64,000 nucleotides of DNA from Haladaptatus caseinilyticus (GCF_026248685.1 NZ_CP111036.1:558001-622000); one strand, 5' to 3'; shown: positions 34,366-43,753, counted from the stretch's first letter. Notes: generated by a model not told the origin, from the sequence alone. Numbers and translations are program-made.

Positions 34366-35325
34366 CTAGGTACCTTCGTCTCTGGCGTCGAGGTTAACTG
34401 TCGTTTCTCCGGTCAAGGTACCCTCCACACGTACAGCCACGGTTCCATCCTCGCCACCGCTGTACATCGTTCCGAAGGACTTCGACCACTCCATGTGGTC
34501 GCCACTGGCAACCGAACGAGTGACGATAGTCGCCTCGTCGTCGTCAGCGATACCCGTCGTCGGCCAGTAGACGGCGGCGAGGAACCGCCCATCCACCTCG
34601 GAGACGTTCTCGGCAACCAGTGACACCTCCACGGACGCTGTTCGGACCGTAGTCTCGAACGACCGGGGTTCAAACGTCGGAGCCGGACGCGCGAGCTTCC
34701 CGACCTGTTCGTCAGTGAGTCGCCACTCCGCAGTTTCACCGCCGTTTCTACACCGGATTGCGGCGTTACTCACTTCGAGCGGCGACGGAGGCTCGAAGGC
34801 AACCCAACCGACCTCGTGATTGGGTGCATGGGAACCGCCGTATCGGATGTTCCCCCGTTCCGCAAGCGAGGTCGTATACGCCCCCGTCGTTCGCTGCTCG
34901 ATTTCGACGGCAGGGTACGTCCTGCCATCGGCGACGAGTTCGAAAGCATCGTAGGGAGGGACGGCTTCGGTATCGACCGAAGAGTCGGACTCGCTTTGCA
35001 CTGCGGCAACGACGAACTGTTTGCCATCGGATGCAAGTACGCCGCCGGACCCCATCACCGATTCGTAGGAAACCGCTTTCCTCGCCACCGTGTCCGCGAC
35101 GGCGACCCGGATGTCGCCGACGGGTTTCACCGAACTATCGGGAAGTGAAAACGATTCGCTCGGGTCGGTCGGTACGGCGTTTTCGGACGTGGTTTGTGTG
35201 GGCGATTTCGTCCCCGCGGGTGCGTTAGCGTCCGTCTCAACCGATGTATCGCCGACACAGCCAGCGATTCCGGTCAGCGTCACTCCGAGGGTACCGAGAA
35301 ACGATCGTCGATAGCGGGAGGGCAT
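34366..35325 (-). CDS. Secreted Tat lipoprotein, unknown function
   Basis: A 319-residue exported protein. The N-terminus MPSRYRRSFLGTLGVTLTGI followed by AGC is a twin-arginine signal (RRSFLG) with a lipobox (G-I-A-G-C), so lipid attachment at the Cys. A Thr/Ser/Glu-rich linker (TKSPTQTTSENAVPTDPSES) follows, then a beta-rich domain with no recognised family. The acidic linker is typical of haloarchaeal surface lipoproteins. It stands alone between the CDF gene and the methylthiotransferase gene. Confidence 0.8.
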   Translation of the reverse strand: MPSRYRRSFLGTLGVTLTGIAGCVGDTSVETDANAPAGTKSPTQTTSENAVPTDPSESFSLPDSSVKPVGDIRVAVADTVARKAVSYESVMGSGGVLASDGKQFVVAAVQSESDSSVDTEAVPPYDAFELVADGRTYPAVEIEQRTTGAYTTSLAERGNIRYGGSHAPNHEVGWVAFEPPSPLEVSNAAIRCRNGGETAEWRLTDEQVGKLARPAPTFEPRSFETTVRTASVEVSLVAENVSEVDGRFLAAVYWPTTGIADDDEATIVTRSVASGDHMEWSKSFGTMYSGGEDGTVAVRVEGTLTGETTVNLDARDEGT

Positions 35326-35364
35326 TACCCGAACAGGTAGTCGGGAAAATAAATACTTTCTGTC

Positions 35365-36621
35365 CTATCGAGTCGGCGTTCCGAACGCGTACACCGTCTG
35401 GTGGCTCGTGATTTCCACGTCGAGGAAATCACCGAGTTCGATACCGTGGTCGGAGGCGTTCTGGACGATGACCTGTCGGTAGGCTTCGTCCCGGCATTTG
35501 ACCGAGTCGCCCGTCCCTTCCTCCACGACCATGACGCGCCTTTCGGTGCCGACCATCTCCTCGTAGGCCGAGCCAACGATATCCATCTTCAGTTCGGACA
35601 TCTCCTTCGAGCGCTTCTTCTTTATCGTGCCGCCGAGTCCCTTCATATTCGCGGCATCAGTGTTCGGGCGCTTCGAAAATCTGGTAACGTTGAGTTTTTC
35701 CGGCCGTGTCTCGCGCAGGAGGGCCATGCTCTGTTCGTGGTCCTCGTCAGTCTCCGTCGGGAAACCGACGATGAAATCGGTCGAGAGCGTCCAGTAATCC
35801 AGATATTCGTCGAACGTTTCGACGATTTCGACGTACTCGCCTACCTGATGTTGTCTGCGCATGTCGCCGAGCACGTCGTTCGACCCGGACTGCACCGGCG
35901 CGTGGATGAAGTTGTACAGTTCGTCGTTCTCGGCGAACACCTGCGCCAGTTCCTCGCGGATACCGTGGACGCCCTTCGGGTTCGCCATACCGACGCGAAC
36001 GCGGAACTCGCCCTCGATTTCGTTGCAGATGCGGTCGAGAAGGACGTGGAGTTTCCGTTCGCCGCGATCCCAGCCGTAGACGCCAGTGTCCTGTCCGGTG
36101 ATCCTGAGTTCCTTCGCACCGGCGTGGACGAGTGCGCGGGCCTTCTCGACGTTCTCCGCGACCGACGGCGAATCGATCTTTCCGGTCGCGTGCTTCGTGA
36201 TACAGTACGAGCAGTCGGACATACAGCCGCGAGCGATGGGCAGGATTCCGACGACGCCGTCAAGAACTGGTTCGACGCCCGGACCGGGCGTCGGGCATTC
36301 CCCGTTCGTCACCGCCGTCGGTACGTCGTCCCAGTGGAGTATTTGGGCGTCGATTCCTTCCGTTTCGAACTCGTCACCCTGGGCGAGTGCCATACACCCG
36401 GTGATGATGAGGTCGGCCGTCTCCGCTTCGAGTTCTTTGGCCCGGCGAACCATGTTGCGTTCCGTCTTCTCCACGACGGTACAGGAGTTCATGATGGCGA
36501 CGTCTGCCTGCTCGGGTCCCTCGACGCGATAGTGGCCCGCGTCGCGGAGCGCGGACTCTATCTGACGGCTCTCGCCGCGGTTCGAGGTACACCCGTACGT
36601 CTCGATGTGATACCGAGCCAT
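35365..36621 (-). CDS. tRNA N6-threonylcarbamoyladenosine-37 methylthiotransferase (e-MtaB type)
   Basis: A 418-residue radical SAM enzyme that adds a methylthio group to t6A37 in tRNA. It has the MiaB/MtaB layout: UPF0004 domain with cysteines in YGCTSN, IMNSCTVV and ITGCMALAQ; radical SAM domain with IARGCMSDCSYCITKHATG (CxxxCxxC); and a C-terminal TRAM domain, GTERRVMVVEEGTGDSV to the stop. Archaeal members are this length. The start ATG at 36621 (MARYHIETYGCTSN) begins the first cluster domain directly. Confidence 0.93.
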   Translation of the reverse strand: MARYHIETYGCTSNRGESRQIESALRDAGHYRVEGPEQADVAIMNSCTVVEKTERNMVRRAKELEAETADLIITGCMALAQGDEFETEGIDAQILHWDDVPTAVTNGECPTPGPGVEPVLDGVVGILPIARGCMSDCSYCITKHATGKIDSPSVAENVEKARALVHAGAKELRITGQDTGVYGWDRGERKLHVLLDRICNEIEGEFRVRVGMANPKGVHGIREELAQVFAENDELYNFIHAPVQSGSNDVLGDMRRQHQVGEYVEIVETFDEYLDYWTLSTDFIVGFPTETDEDHEQSMALLRETRPEKLNVTRFSKRPNTDAANMKGLGGTIKKKRSKEMSELKMDIVGSAYEEMVGTERRVMVVEEGTGDSVKCRDEAYRQVIVQNASDHGIELGDFLDVEITSHQTVYAFGTPTR

Positions 36622-36708
36622 TCGGTGTTCGATTTCGGCTACGCGGGCAAAAGGGCGACGATTGTGGGTGCAGAAGACCTAGTACGGCAAATTACGAACT
36701 GCTGACAA

Positions 36709-37284
36709 ATTCCCTCCGATACCCTTCACAGACCTCGTCGGGAGTTTCTCGCCGTTCTCGGGTCGGCGACTATCTCCGCCGCTGCTGGCTGTAGTTCCAC
36801 GTCTTCCTCGTTCGATGGTGCTGCAAAGATGGCAGGTGGCACCACTGACTGGCCGATGTACGGACACGACAACGCGAATACGGGATACGATCCGAACGGA
36901 ACCGCCCCACGAACGGGAGTGAAAGAACGGTGGCGAGCATCCGTCGGCACCGCCACGGCCCAACCGGTCATCGCGGGGGAATGATGTACGTCATCGCCGG
37001 AGACGCTGTCCATGCGTTCGACGCAAAGAAAGGGGAAAAACGGTAGTCGGTAACCGACGAGGATGGTGCCGCGGTGTACTGGTCTTCCCCGACCGTTCAC
37101 GATGGCTCTCTACCTCGGGGACGGCAACAACCGAGTTCGCTGGCAGGCGATTCGGCGTAGTGGCTGGAAACGTGATCTCGGGACCCGTGTTCGGCAGGGT
37201 CTCGCTGGGGCGAACAGAACCCCGTTTGCGATTACCGGACCGACGGACACTCCGAAGATGCTGTATGTGCTCGAAGGCCCGTAG
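36709..37284 (+). pseudogene. Decayed Tat lipoprotein of the PQQ-propeller (WD40-like) type
   Basis: Remnant of an exported beta-propeller protein. Frame 1 reads PSDTLHRPRREFLAVLGSAT then ISAAAGCSS, a Tat signal plus lipobox, but its codon at 36709 is ATT where ATG would fit. Propeller texture follows (DWPMYGHDNANTGYDPNG) until a stop at about 36983 after a G-run. Frame 2 then continues with MMYVIAGDAVHAFDAKKGEK and stops; frame 3 carries WSSPTVHDGSLYLGDGNN with another shift, and the end reads FAITGPTDTPKMLYVLEGP. At least two frameshifts and a lost start show decay. The intact PQQ-type gene at 50638-52233 is a relative by domain only. Confidence 0.72.
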
Positions 37285-37604
37285 AAAATACGAGCTTAGA
37301 GACGGACGGATACGAAAAACGTATCTCCCTAATGGAAAGTGCGTTTAACGACTCGTGTCCGTTTACAGTAAAATACGGAGACAGTCCGTCGATACGGGTT
37401 TTTCCCGTGTTTCGAGCCGTGTGAAAACTAAAAATAGCTTGACACGATCCAAGACGGAAGTTATCGCGTTCCGACATCAGTTCGGCGAAACGCTCCCCAA
37501 GTCATTCACCATTACTTCGTCGTCCGTTCGTTTTAGGTGGTCAACAACAAACTGGCTGTAGTCCATTCCTCTGTTACCCACGCAACAGTGGGGGGAGAAA
37601 AACA
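37285..37604. other. 320-base intergenic region before the small-conductance-channel gene
   Basis: No gene seen. It holds a T-run with flanking inverted sequence, acgggtttttcccgt near 37395, that could terminate transcription of upstream relics, and an unusually strong purine element ggggggag just ahead of the ATG at 37605, which would serve as a Shine-Dalgarno site. Other short frames have no protein texture. Confidence 0.4.
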
Positions 37605-38348
37605 ATGACTCGACACGACCTCGTTACGGATACAGTACTGCAAGTAGGGGGGCTACCGCCGTGGTTACAAGACCCCGTCGCCGGATTCATCGCGCTGCTA
37701 CCGCGATTGGTCGGTGCCATCGTCATTCTGCTCATCGGATGGGTTATCGGTCGCGGTGCGGCAGCGATCGTTCGCCGGGTCGCGGACAGAATCGAACTCG
37801 ACAGGATGGTGCTCGACACGCCATTGGGAAGAATGCTCGGTGGCACCGAAAGCGCGGTTTCCGGCGCGTTCGGCAAACTCGCCGCGTGGTTCATTTACGC
37901 GTTGGCGATCCTTGCCGCCGCGAACGTACTAGCGATCGCGACGCTATCCGAATGGGTCGCTGTCGCCGTCTCGTACCTTCCGGCACTGATCGCCGGACTG
38001 CTGGTGATCGTTATCGGGTTCGTCGTCGCGGACTTCATCGGTGACGCGATCATGCGAACCCGGGCGGCAACGCACACCGCATACACCAACTGGTTCGCTA
38101 CCGGGACTCGGCTGTTCCTGTACTTCACCGCCATCGTCATCGGTCTCGACACGATGGGAATCGACGTCGGTATCCTGTACGTCTTCGCGCGAGCGCTCGC
38201 GTGGGGACTCGCCGCCGCCGTCGCCATCGGAGTCGGTGTCGCCTTCGGTTGGGGTGGCAGGGATTACGTGGCGAGCCACATCGATAGCTGGATGTCCAGC
38301 GCGAGTCAGGGAACGCCGAGTCCACAGCCCAGCGACGACGACGACTGA
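37605..38348 (+). CDS. Small-conductance mechanosensitive-channel-like membrane protein
   Basis: A 247-residue protein with about five hydrophobic helices and a short acidic tail (SPQPSDDDD). The repeat-like elements LPRLVGAIVILLIGWVIGRG and SYLPALIAGLLVIVIGFVVA match the conserved TM-helix repeat found at the N-terminus of bacterial MscS-related proteins. It lacks the cytoplasmic MscS beta domain, so it may be a channel-like or scaffold protein rather than a typical MscS. A strong Shine-Dalgarno lies just upstream of the ATG. The deoC gene converges on it. Confidence 0.78.
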   Translation: MTRHDLVTDTVLQVGGLPPWLQDPVAGFIALLPRLVGAIVILLIGWVIGRGAAAIVRRVADRIELDRMVLDTPLGRMLGGTESAVSGAFGKLAAWFIYALAILAAANVLAIATLSEWVAVAVSYLPALIAGLLVIVIGFVVADFIGDAIMRTRAATHTAYTNWFATGTRLFLYFTAIVIGLDTMGIDVGILYVFARALAWGLAAAVAIGVGVAFGWGGRDYVASHIDSWMSSASQGTPSPQPSDDDD

Positions 38349-38396
38349 TAGAAAACGCTCAACGGGTAGAAAACTGTCAACGGGGGGTTTCGCGGA

Positions 38397-39032
38397 CTAG
38401 CCGCGGAAGTCTTCTATAATTTCGACACCACTGCTTGCACCGATTCGCTCTGCGCCAGCGTCGAGCATCGCTTTCGCTTTTTGGTAATCGCCGATACCTC
38501 CGCTCGCCTTGACTGGCAGGTAGTCGGCCATCAACTCGACGTCCTCGATTTCCGCCCCGCCATCCGCAAATCCGGTCGACGTTTTGACGAACGCGGCATC
38601 GGCCTCCTGCGCCAGTCGGCAGGCGTCGTGTTTCTCCTCGTCGGTGAGCAGTGCGGTTTCGATGATGACTTTTACGGGAATCGGCACCGCGGCGACGAGC
38701 TCCTCGATGTCGGCTTTCACAGCGTCGTGTTCGCCTGCTTTCAGTCGCCCGATGTTGATGACCATATCGAGTTCGTCCGCGCCGTCGTCCCATGCACGGA
38801 CTGCTTCGTCACGCTTCGCATCGGGTGCGTGTTGTCCGTGTGGAAATCCGACGACCGTTGCAAGCGTAACGTCCGGAGCGTATTCGTCGGCCTCGGACAC
38901 GTAGCACGGCGGGATACAGGCGTTCATTCCGTACTCCTTAGCTTCGTCGAGAACTTCTTTCACGTCGTCCAATGTGGTCTCCGGGCCGAGAACGGTGTGG
39001 TCGATCGCGCTAGCGAGTTCGGTCTCGTTCAT
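38397..39032 (-). CDS. deoC: Deoxyribose-phosphate aldolase
   Basis: A 211-residue class I aldolase (TIM barrel) that splits 2-deoxyribose 5-phosphate into glyceraldehyde 3-phosphate and acetaldehyde in nucleoside breakdown. Motifs: [19 protein letters not shown] at the N-terminus, [35 protein letters not shown] (first active Lys) and [19 protein letters not shown] (Schiff-base Lys). Length is normal for archaeal DeoC. It is divergent from the ribose-1,5-bisphosphate isomerase gene, which fits a shared pentose salvage theme. Confidence 0.95.
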   Translation of the reverse strand: MNETELASAIDHTVLGPETTLDDVKEVLDEAKEYGMNACIPPCYVSEADEYAPDVTLATVVGFPHGQHAPDAKRDEAVRAWDDGADELDMVINIGRLKAGEHDAVKADIEELVAAVPIPVKVIIETALLTDEEKHDACRLAQEADAAFVKTSTGFADGGAEIEDVELMADYLPVKASGGIGDYQKAKAMLDAGAERIGASSGVEIIEDFRG

Positions 39033-39247
39033 ACCGGGGGCGATGGACCGGCGGGCTAAAAATCCCGCTATCGACTGTATCGATCGGCGACGAGGTGGCT
39101 AAGAGCAAACGCCACGAGTTCGGCGACGTGCATCACCGATTTCGAATATTCCACCGTGACGCCGAGGTCCATACCACCCTTGCAATTGCCACGGATGTGG
39201 ACTTTCCCCCGGACTATCTTTTTGTGAGTGAACGTTCTAGAATACCT

Positions 39248-40201
39248 ATGGAACGCGAGATTCACCCCGCCGTCACCGACGCCGCGGACGACATCGCGGA
39301 GATGGAAATCCGCGGTGCGGCGACCATCGCGGACGCGGCGGCGGCGGCACTCGGCGAGCAGGCGAAAGCGAGTGCCGCCGAAACGCCGACGGCGTTTCGG
39401 GCCGAGATGCGAGCTGCGGCCCGTCAACTCCACGAAACACGCCCGACAGCGGTGAGCCTCCCGAACGCCCTCCGATACGTTCTCCGTGGAATGAGCGGCG
39501 ACACTGTCCCCGAACTGCGAGCGAGCGTCATCGGGAGTGTGAACGAATTCCGTCGGGAACTCGATCAGGCACAGGACAACCTCGGCCAAATCGGTGCGAA
39601 CCGCCTGCGCGACGGGGATACCATTATGACACACTGTCATTCCACGGACGCCCTCTCCTGCGTTCGACATGCCCTCGCAGATGGGAAAGAAATCAGCGCC
39701 ATCGTAAAGGAAACGCGCCCACGGAAGCAAGGACACATCACTGCCCGACAACTGCGCGAGTGGGGCGTCCCCGTCACCCTCATCGTGGACAACGCGGCTC
39801 GCCGGTATCTGGACGACACCGACCACGTTCTCGTCGGTGCCGACGCCATCGCCGCCGACGGGAGCGTCATCAACAAGATCGGCACCTCCGGATTGGCGGT
39901 GAACGCGCGCGAACGCGGAGTTCCGATCATGGTCGCGGCCCAGACCTTGAAGTTGCATCCGGGGACGATGACCGGCCATACCGTCGAAATCGAGATGCGC
40001 GACGAGCGGGAAATCCTTCCGGACGATGAGCGCGAAGCGATCGGGGAGGTGACGGTCGAAAACCCGGCGTTCGACGTGACGCCGCCGCGGTACGTGGACG
40101 CCATCGTCACCGAGCGAGGGCAGTTCCCGCCCGAGAGTATCGTGACGTTGATGCGCGAGTTGTTCGGCGACCAGCACAGTGGAGAGCCGTGGGACGAGTA
40201 A
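39248..40201 (+). CDS. Ribose-1,5-bisphosphate isomerase (eIF2B-like)
   Basis: A 317-residue member of the eIF2B/methylthioribose-1-phosphate isomerase family, close to archaeal R15P isomerases that make ribulose 1,5-bisphosphate. Key residues fit: TIMTHCHSTDALSCVR with C130 and LVGADAIAADGSVINKIG with D199, spaced as in characterised archaeal enzymes. The C-terminus has TVENPAFDVTPPRYVDAIVT. Haloarchaea use it in nucleoside/pentose bisphosphate metabolism rather than carbon fixation, since no RuBisCO is seen. The ATG at 39248 was chosen because the upstream extension is unlikely. Confidence 0.88.
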   Translation: MEREIHPAVTDAADDIAEMEIRGAATIADAAAAALGEQAKASAAETPTAFRAEMRAAARQLHETRPTAVSLPNALRYVLRGMSGDTVPELRASVIGSVNEFRRELDQAQDNLGQIGANRLRDGDTIMTHCHSTDALSCVRHALADGKEISAIVKETRPRKQGHITARQLREWGVPVTLIVDNAARRYLDDTDHVLVGADAIAADGSVINKIGTSGLAVNARERGVPIMVAAQTLKLHPGTMTGHTVEIEMRDEREILPDDEREAIGEVTVENPAFDVTPPRYVDAIVTERGQFPPESIVTLMRELFGDQHSGEPWDE

Positions 40202-40275
40202 CGGAACACCAACCGTTCCGGTCGAAGACGCCGCCACAGAGTAACTAAGACCGTTCCGATAGTATGGGAGACACG

Positions 40276-40962
40276 ATGGCGGTCATAGCCGAACTCTCTA
40301 TCGATCCACTCGATTTTCCCCTGGGGAACCTCCTGACCGTCGGAACGGATATTCACATCGAGTTCGAGCGTGTCGTGCCGGTTGGCACGCTTGTCGTTCC
40401 TATATTCTGGGCGTGGACAGACGATTTGGACGAAGGCGACTTCGATGAGTTCGAACGACGCATACTGGACAATGAATACGTCACCGAGCTCGAAGAGCTT
40501 CATCGCATCGAGGACCGTATCCTCTACCTGATGAACTGGGAGGTACCCGATGAAGCGTTTCTCGAGGGGCTGCAAAAATCGAATGGAATCATCCGGAATG
40601 CGGAGGGATACGGGGACGAGGACTGGTTGTTCGAACTGCTGTTTCCCTCGTACGAAGACCTCTCCACCTTTCACAACGAGTCGCTAAAAAACGACGTTAC
40701 CTACACGCTCGGGCGTATCTACACACTTCGGGAGGTGGGACGGTCCAAACCGCCGACTTCGATCACGGACGAACAGCGGGAAGCATTGCTCCTCGCACTC
40801 CATCGTGGGTACTTCGAATCGCCCAGTCGTGTGACGCTCAGCGAACTGGCGAAGGATTTGAATATCAGCCAACAAGCGCTGTCGGAGCGAATTCGACGTG
40901 GGAACAAAATTCTACTCGAACAGACCCTATTGGACGTAACCGAGACGAACGAGGGAAGTTGA
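40276..40962 (+). CDS. Bacterio-opsin activator-type HTH regulator
   Basis: A 228-residue transcription regulator. Residues 1 to about 140 form the Bat-associated domain (MAVIAELSIDPLDFPLGN), and from about 160 the HTH_10 domain: ITDEQREALLLALHRGYFES, then the recognition helices VTLSELAKDLNISQQALSER. The C-terminal basic helix follows. Bat-type proteins bind DNA through this domain and sense cellular signals through their N-termini. An in-frame ATG at 40264 adds four residues (MGDT); the shorter form has the family start. It follows the R15P isomerase gene and may regulate pentose or neighbouring genes. Confidence 0.88.
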   Translation: MAVIAELSIDPLDFPLGNLLTVGTDIHIEFERVVPVGTLVVPIFWAWTDDLDEGDFDEFERRILDNEYVTELEELHRIEDRILYLMNWEVPDEAFLEGLQKSNGIIRNAEGYGDEDWLFELLFPSYEDLSTFHNESLKNDVTYTLGRIYTLREVGRSKPPTSITDEQREALLLALHRGYFESPSRVTLSELAKDLNISQQALSERIRRGNKILLEQTLLDVTETNEGS

Positions 40963-40980
40963 CTTGTTCGATCAGGGGTC

Positions 40981-40990
40981 GTATATAAAT
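40981..40990 (+). promoter_or_regulatory. Candidate TATA box for the DUF7344-like regulator gene
   Basis: The very AT-rich gtatataaat lies 54-64 bases ahead of the ATG at 41045, giving a leader of about 30 bases. It is the cleanest TATA box in this stretch. Confidence 0.6.
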
Positions 40991-41044
40991 CCCCCGTAGG
41001 AACAAGCCAATAACTAATCGTTGCCACCGTTATCCATGAACTAG

Positions 41045-41404
41045 ATGGAGAAATCCGACGACCGGAAACGTTCGCCGATTTCGCTGGATGACCTATTGAA
41101 CATCGCAGCTGATCCCCTACGTCGTCGCATTCTCACCTATCTGGCAACCCAGTCCGAGAACGAATGTTCCGTCACGGAACTCGCTGAGCACCTTCACTCG
41201 CAAGGGGATGGTACCGACCGGCCCAAACGGCGCCTGTTGCTACGACTTCACCACGTCCACCTCCCGAAGTTGATGGATTTTGAATTGGTGACCTACGACA
41301 CGGGGACGAACGACGTTCAATATCACGGGGACTCACGATTGGAAGAGATTCTCGACCAGATAGCACCGATGGGTGACTCCTCGTCCGGAGAATCGACCGA
41401 GTGA
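41045..41404 (+). CDS. Winged-helix DNA-binding protein, DUF7344-like
   Basis: A 119-residue protein whose first 90 residues form a winged helix: SLDDLLNIAADPLRRRILTY, a CSVTELAEHLHSQ recognition element and LLLRLHHVHLPKLMDFELVT as wing and last helix. It matches the haloarchaeal DUF7344 group of ArsR-like DNA-binding proteins. The tail is acidic and Ser-rich (GDSSSGESTE). It follows the Bat-type regulator, so two DNA-binding proteins are adjacent. No metal-site cysteines like those of true ArsR sensors are present. Confidence 0.82.
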   Translation: MEKSDDRKRSPISLDDLLNIAADPLRRRILTYLATQSENECSVTELAEHLHSQGDGTDRPKRRLLLRLHHVHLPKLMDFELVTYDTGTNDVQYHGDSRLEEILDQIAPMGDSSSGESTE

Positions 41405-41542
41405 GGCCCGAACGCAATGGTAATGGAGCGGACACCGTGACGGGAAACCGTCCGTAACGGGCATCGTGACTCGACGAGACGATAGTGGAGACCTAACAGA
41501 CAGACCGCAAACCTTTCGATACCTCCGTTCACGTGTCGGTGT

Positions 41543-42355
41543 ATGGTACTGCCGGAAGGGTTCGCACTCCCACCGTTGGCCTATCTTCTCCCACTCTTGT
41601 TGGCGGTCGGTATCGTCGTGTGGTCGCTTCGGCGCGCAGAGCCAGCCATCTCGGAGCGAACCATCGTCGCACTCGCGCCGTGGATGGTCGTCGGTGCAGG
41701 ACTCCATGCTCTCTATCAAGTGCAAGTGATTCCCGAAATCATCGCACCCCTGTTCGGAACACCGTCGGTGTATCTCACGACGTTCGTCGTCGCTGGCGTC
41801 GTCTGGTTGTTCTGTCTTCGCCGGTTCGAAACGGCCGTTCCGCGGATGCTCGCGAGCGTCGGCATCGTCGGCATCGCGCTCGTGATTTCCGTTGCACTCT
41901 GGTACGGTATTCAAAACGACAGTCTGCGTCTGTTCTGGCCGTTCGTCGCATTCGTCGTCGCGGTAGTCCTCACCGGTGTTCTGTGGGCGGCGACACAGTA
42001 TTTCTATCCACACGTCGCCGTCATCACCGGAGCGGTCGGCGCCCTCACGCTGTTCGGCCACGCCCTCGATTCCGTCTCGACGGCGGTCGGTATCGACGTG
42101 CTCAACGCGAGCGAACGGACGCCGGTCTCCCGTGCAATCCTCGAATTCGCGGAGGTGCTCCCGACGGCCGACGTCATCGGCGTCGGCTGGCTGTTCATCC
42201 TCGTCAAACTCGCCATCGCGGAGTTCGTCGTCATCCTGTTCGCGGATTACGTAGCGGAGGAACCGGTGGAGGGCTACCTCCTGCTCGGCGTGGTTGCTGC
42301 CGTTGGACTGGGGCCAGGAGCACACAACCTCCTTCTCTTTGCCATCACGGGATGA
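41543..42355 (+). CDS. DUF63 polytopic membrane protein
   Basis: A 270-residue membrane protein with eight or so hydrophobic segments. It starts MVLPEGFALPPLAYLLPLLL and contains the DUF63 texture PYLTTFV-type and a polar pair LTLFGHALDSVSTAVGIDV, whose His and Asp are buried candidates for a site. DUF63 proteins occur in most archaea and are of unknown function. It is transcribed with the downstream PfkB kinase, whose ATG lies 94 bases after this stop, which may be an operon. Confidence 0.88.
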   Translation: MVLPEGFALPPLAYLLPLLLAVGIVVWSLRRAEPAISERTIVALAPWMVVGAGLHALYQVQVIPEIIAPLFGTPSVYLTTFVVAGVVWLFCLRRFETAVPRMLASVGIVGIALVISVALWYGIQNDSLRLFWPFVAFVVAVVLTGVLWAATQYFYPHVAVITGAVGALTLFGHALDSVSTAVGIDVLNASERTPVSRAILEFAEVLPTADVIGVGWLFILVKLAIAEFVVILFADYVAEEPVEGYLLLGVVAAVGLGPGAHNLLLFAITG

Positions 42356-42449
42356 GCAGTCGTGTGGGTTTCCCCGAGTCGTCAGGATTTTTACTGGTGC
42401 TCGCGTATCGAAGCGGTATGCCGTTCACGGGCCGCGATGGGGGAGTACC

Positions 42450-43337
42450 ATGGTTCGAGTCGTAACTGCCGGTCACGTCAACTGGGACGTGACCTTGCGC
42501 GTCGATGCGCTCCCCACCCCGGATGGTGAAGCACGAATTCGGTCCCAACAGCGCTCCGGCGGTGGAAGTGCCGCGAACGTCTCGGTCGCGCTATCCAGGA
42601 TGGGAATTCCGGTGGGCCTCATCGGGAGCGTCGGCACGGATGAACACGGACTGCTCGTCCGGCGCGAACTCGACGCCGCAGGCGTAGACTGCACACACGT
42701 CCTCGAAGTCACGGGCGTTGAAACGACGACGAAATACCTCATCGTGGACGAGAAAGGCGAAGTGATGGTGCTCGGAAACGAGGGTGCGAACGAGGCGGTC
42801 ACGCCGGAGGACGTTGACGCCGAGTACGTCCAGCAAGCAGCCCATCTCCATCTGACCAGTCAACGGCCGGATAGCGCGGCAGCGCTCGCTCGAGCCGCGA
42901 CGGAAGCAGGATTGACGGTCAGTTTCGACCCCGGTCGTCGTCTCGTGGAACGGAACTTCTCGCAGGCACTGGCTTATTCGGACATCGTCTTTCTAAACGA
43001 CCACGAGGCAACGACTCTGCTGGACGAGGATTTGGAACACCCTTCCTCGGAACTTCACGGTCGGGTCGTGGTCATCAAACACGGAAGCAACGGCGCGCGC
43101 GTAGACACGACGAAAGGAGCCTACACGCACCCCGGGTTCGGCGTCGAATCGGTCGATACCACCGGGGCTGGCGACGCCTTTGCGGCGGGATTTATCACCA
43201 TGCTTCTCGACTCCGCTGATTACGAGCAGGCGTTGGAGTTCGCCAACGCCTGCGGTGCGCTGGCGTCGATGACACCGGGTGCTCGCACCGCTCCGACCAG
43301 AGAACGCGTCGAGGCGTTTCTCGACGAACAGTTCTAA
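42450..43337 (+). CDS. PfkB-family carbohydrate kinase
   Basis: A 295-residue sugar kinase of the ribokinase family. Motifs: VVTAGHVNWDVTLRVDALP at the N-terminus, RSGGGSAANVSVALSRMGIP (the GG motif) and the C-terminal DTTGAGDAFAAGF, where the Asp in GAGD is the general base and the GAG loop is the anion hole. Haloarchaeal members include ribose 1-phosphate kinase that feeds R15P isomerase, encoded 2.2 kb away, but fructose or other pentose kinases are equally possible. It overlaps the end of the convergent small gene by 4 bases. Confidence 0.88.
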   Translation: MVRVVTAGHVNWDVTLRVDALPTPDGEARIRSQQRSGGGSAANVSVALSRMGIPVGLIGSVGTDEHGLLVRRELDAAGVDCTHVLEVTGVETTTKYLIVDEKGEVMVLGNEGANEAVTPEDVDAEYVQQAAHLHLTSQRPDSAAALARAATEAGLTVSFDPGRRLVERNFSQALAYSDIVFLNDHEATTLLDEDLEHPSSELHGRVVVIKHGSNGARVDTTKGAYTHPGFGVESVDTTGAGDAFAAGFITMLLDSADYEQALEFANACGALASMTPGARTAPTRERVEAFLDEQF

Positions 43338-43675
43338 AACTCGTTCGGACCGTCGGCACTCTGGACCAACCAGCCACCCCGGATACCACAGGCCTCCCGC
43401 GCTTCGTAGACGATTTCAGTCTCCGGTCCCATTCTGTCGCCGCCTTCGACCGACTCGACGCGGAGCGGAACGTCCAACGTATCGCCACAACAGCCCACGT
43501 CGAGAAACTCCTCCCAGACGTCACCCTCTCGAACTTCGGCCTTCGTTTTGAGGAGATAGGCGCGGAACGGACGCTGGTCGAGTTGAAACTGGCCCCAACT
43601 GCTCAGGTCTTCCGGATACGAAACGACGACGCTGGTCGCCGTCTCACTCGGTGATACGGCCTCTTCGGTCGTCAT
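43334..43675 (-). CDS. Conserved haloarchaeal protein of unknown function
   Basis: A 113-residue acidic protein starting MTTEEAVSPSETATSVVVSY, with a dense conserved-looking block LSSWGQFQLDQRPFRAYLL and a Cys pair in EFLDVGCCGDTLDVPLRV near residue 70. No fold assigned; the CC pair might bind metal or form a disulfide. The ATG at 43675 was preferred to one 19 codons upstream. It converges on the PfkB gene (4-base overlap) and is divergent from secF. Confidence 0.65.
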   Translation of the reverse strand: MTTEEAVSPSETATSVVVSYPEDLSSWGQFQLDQRPFRAYLLKTKAEVREGDVWEEFLDVGCCGDTLDVPLRVESVEGGDRMGPETEIVYEAREACGIRGGWLVQSADGPNEF

Positions 43676-43753
43676 GTAATGACATAGGTAGCCGAAGCCT
43701 AAATGCGTTATCGCATATTTCACACGACACATTCGGCCACAGTAATTAAGAAG

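Noticed and set aside
39068-39172. Minus-strand 34-codon frame MDLGVTVEYSKSVMHVAELV
   Set aside because: Decent codon use but too short, without a signal or partner; more likely a chance frame in the spacer of R15P isomerase.
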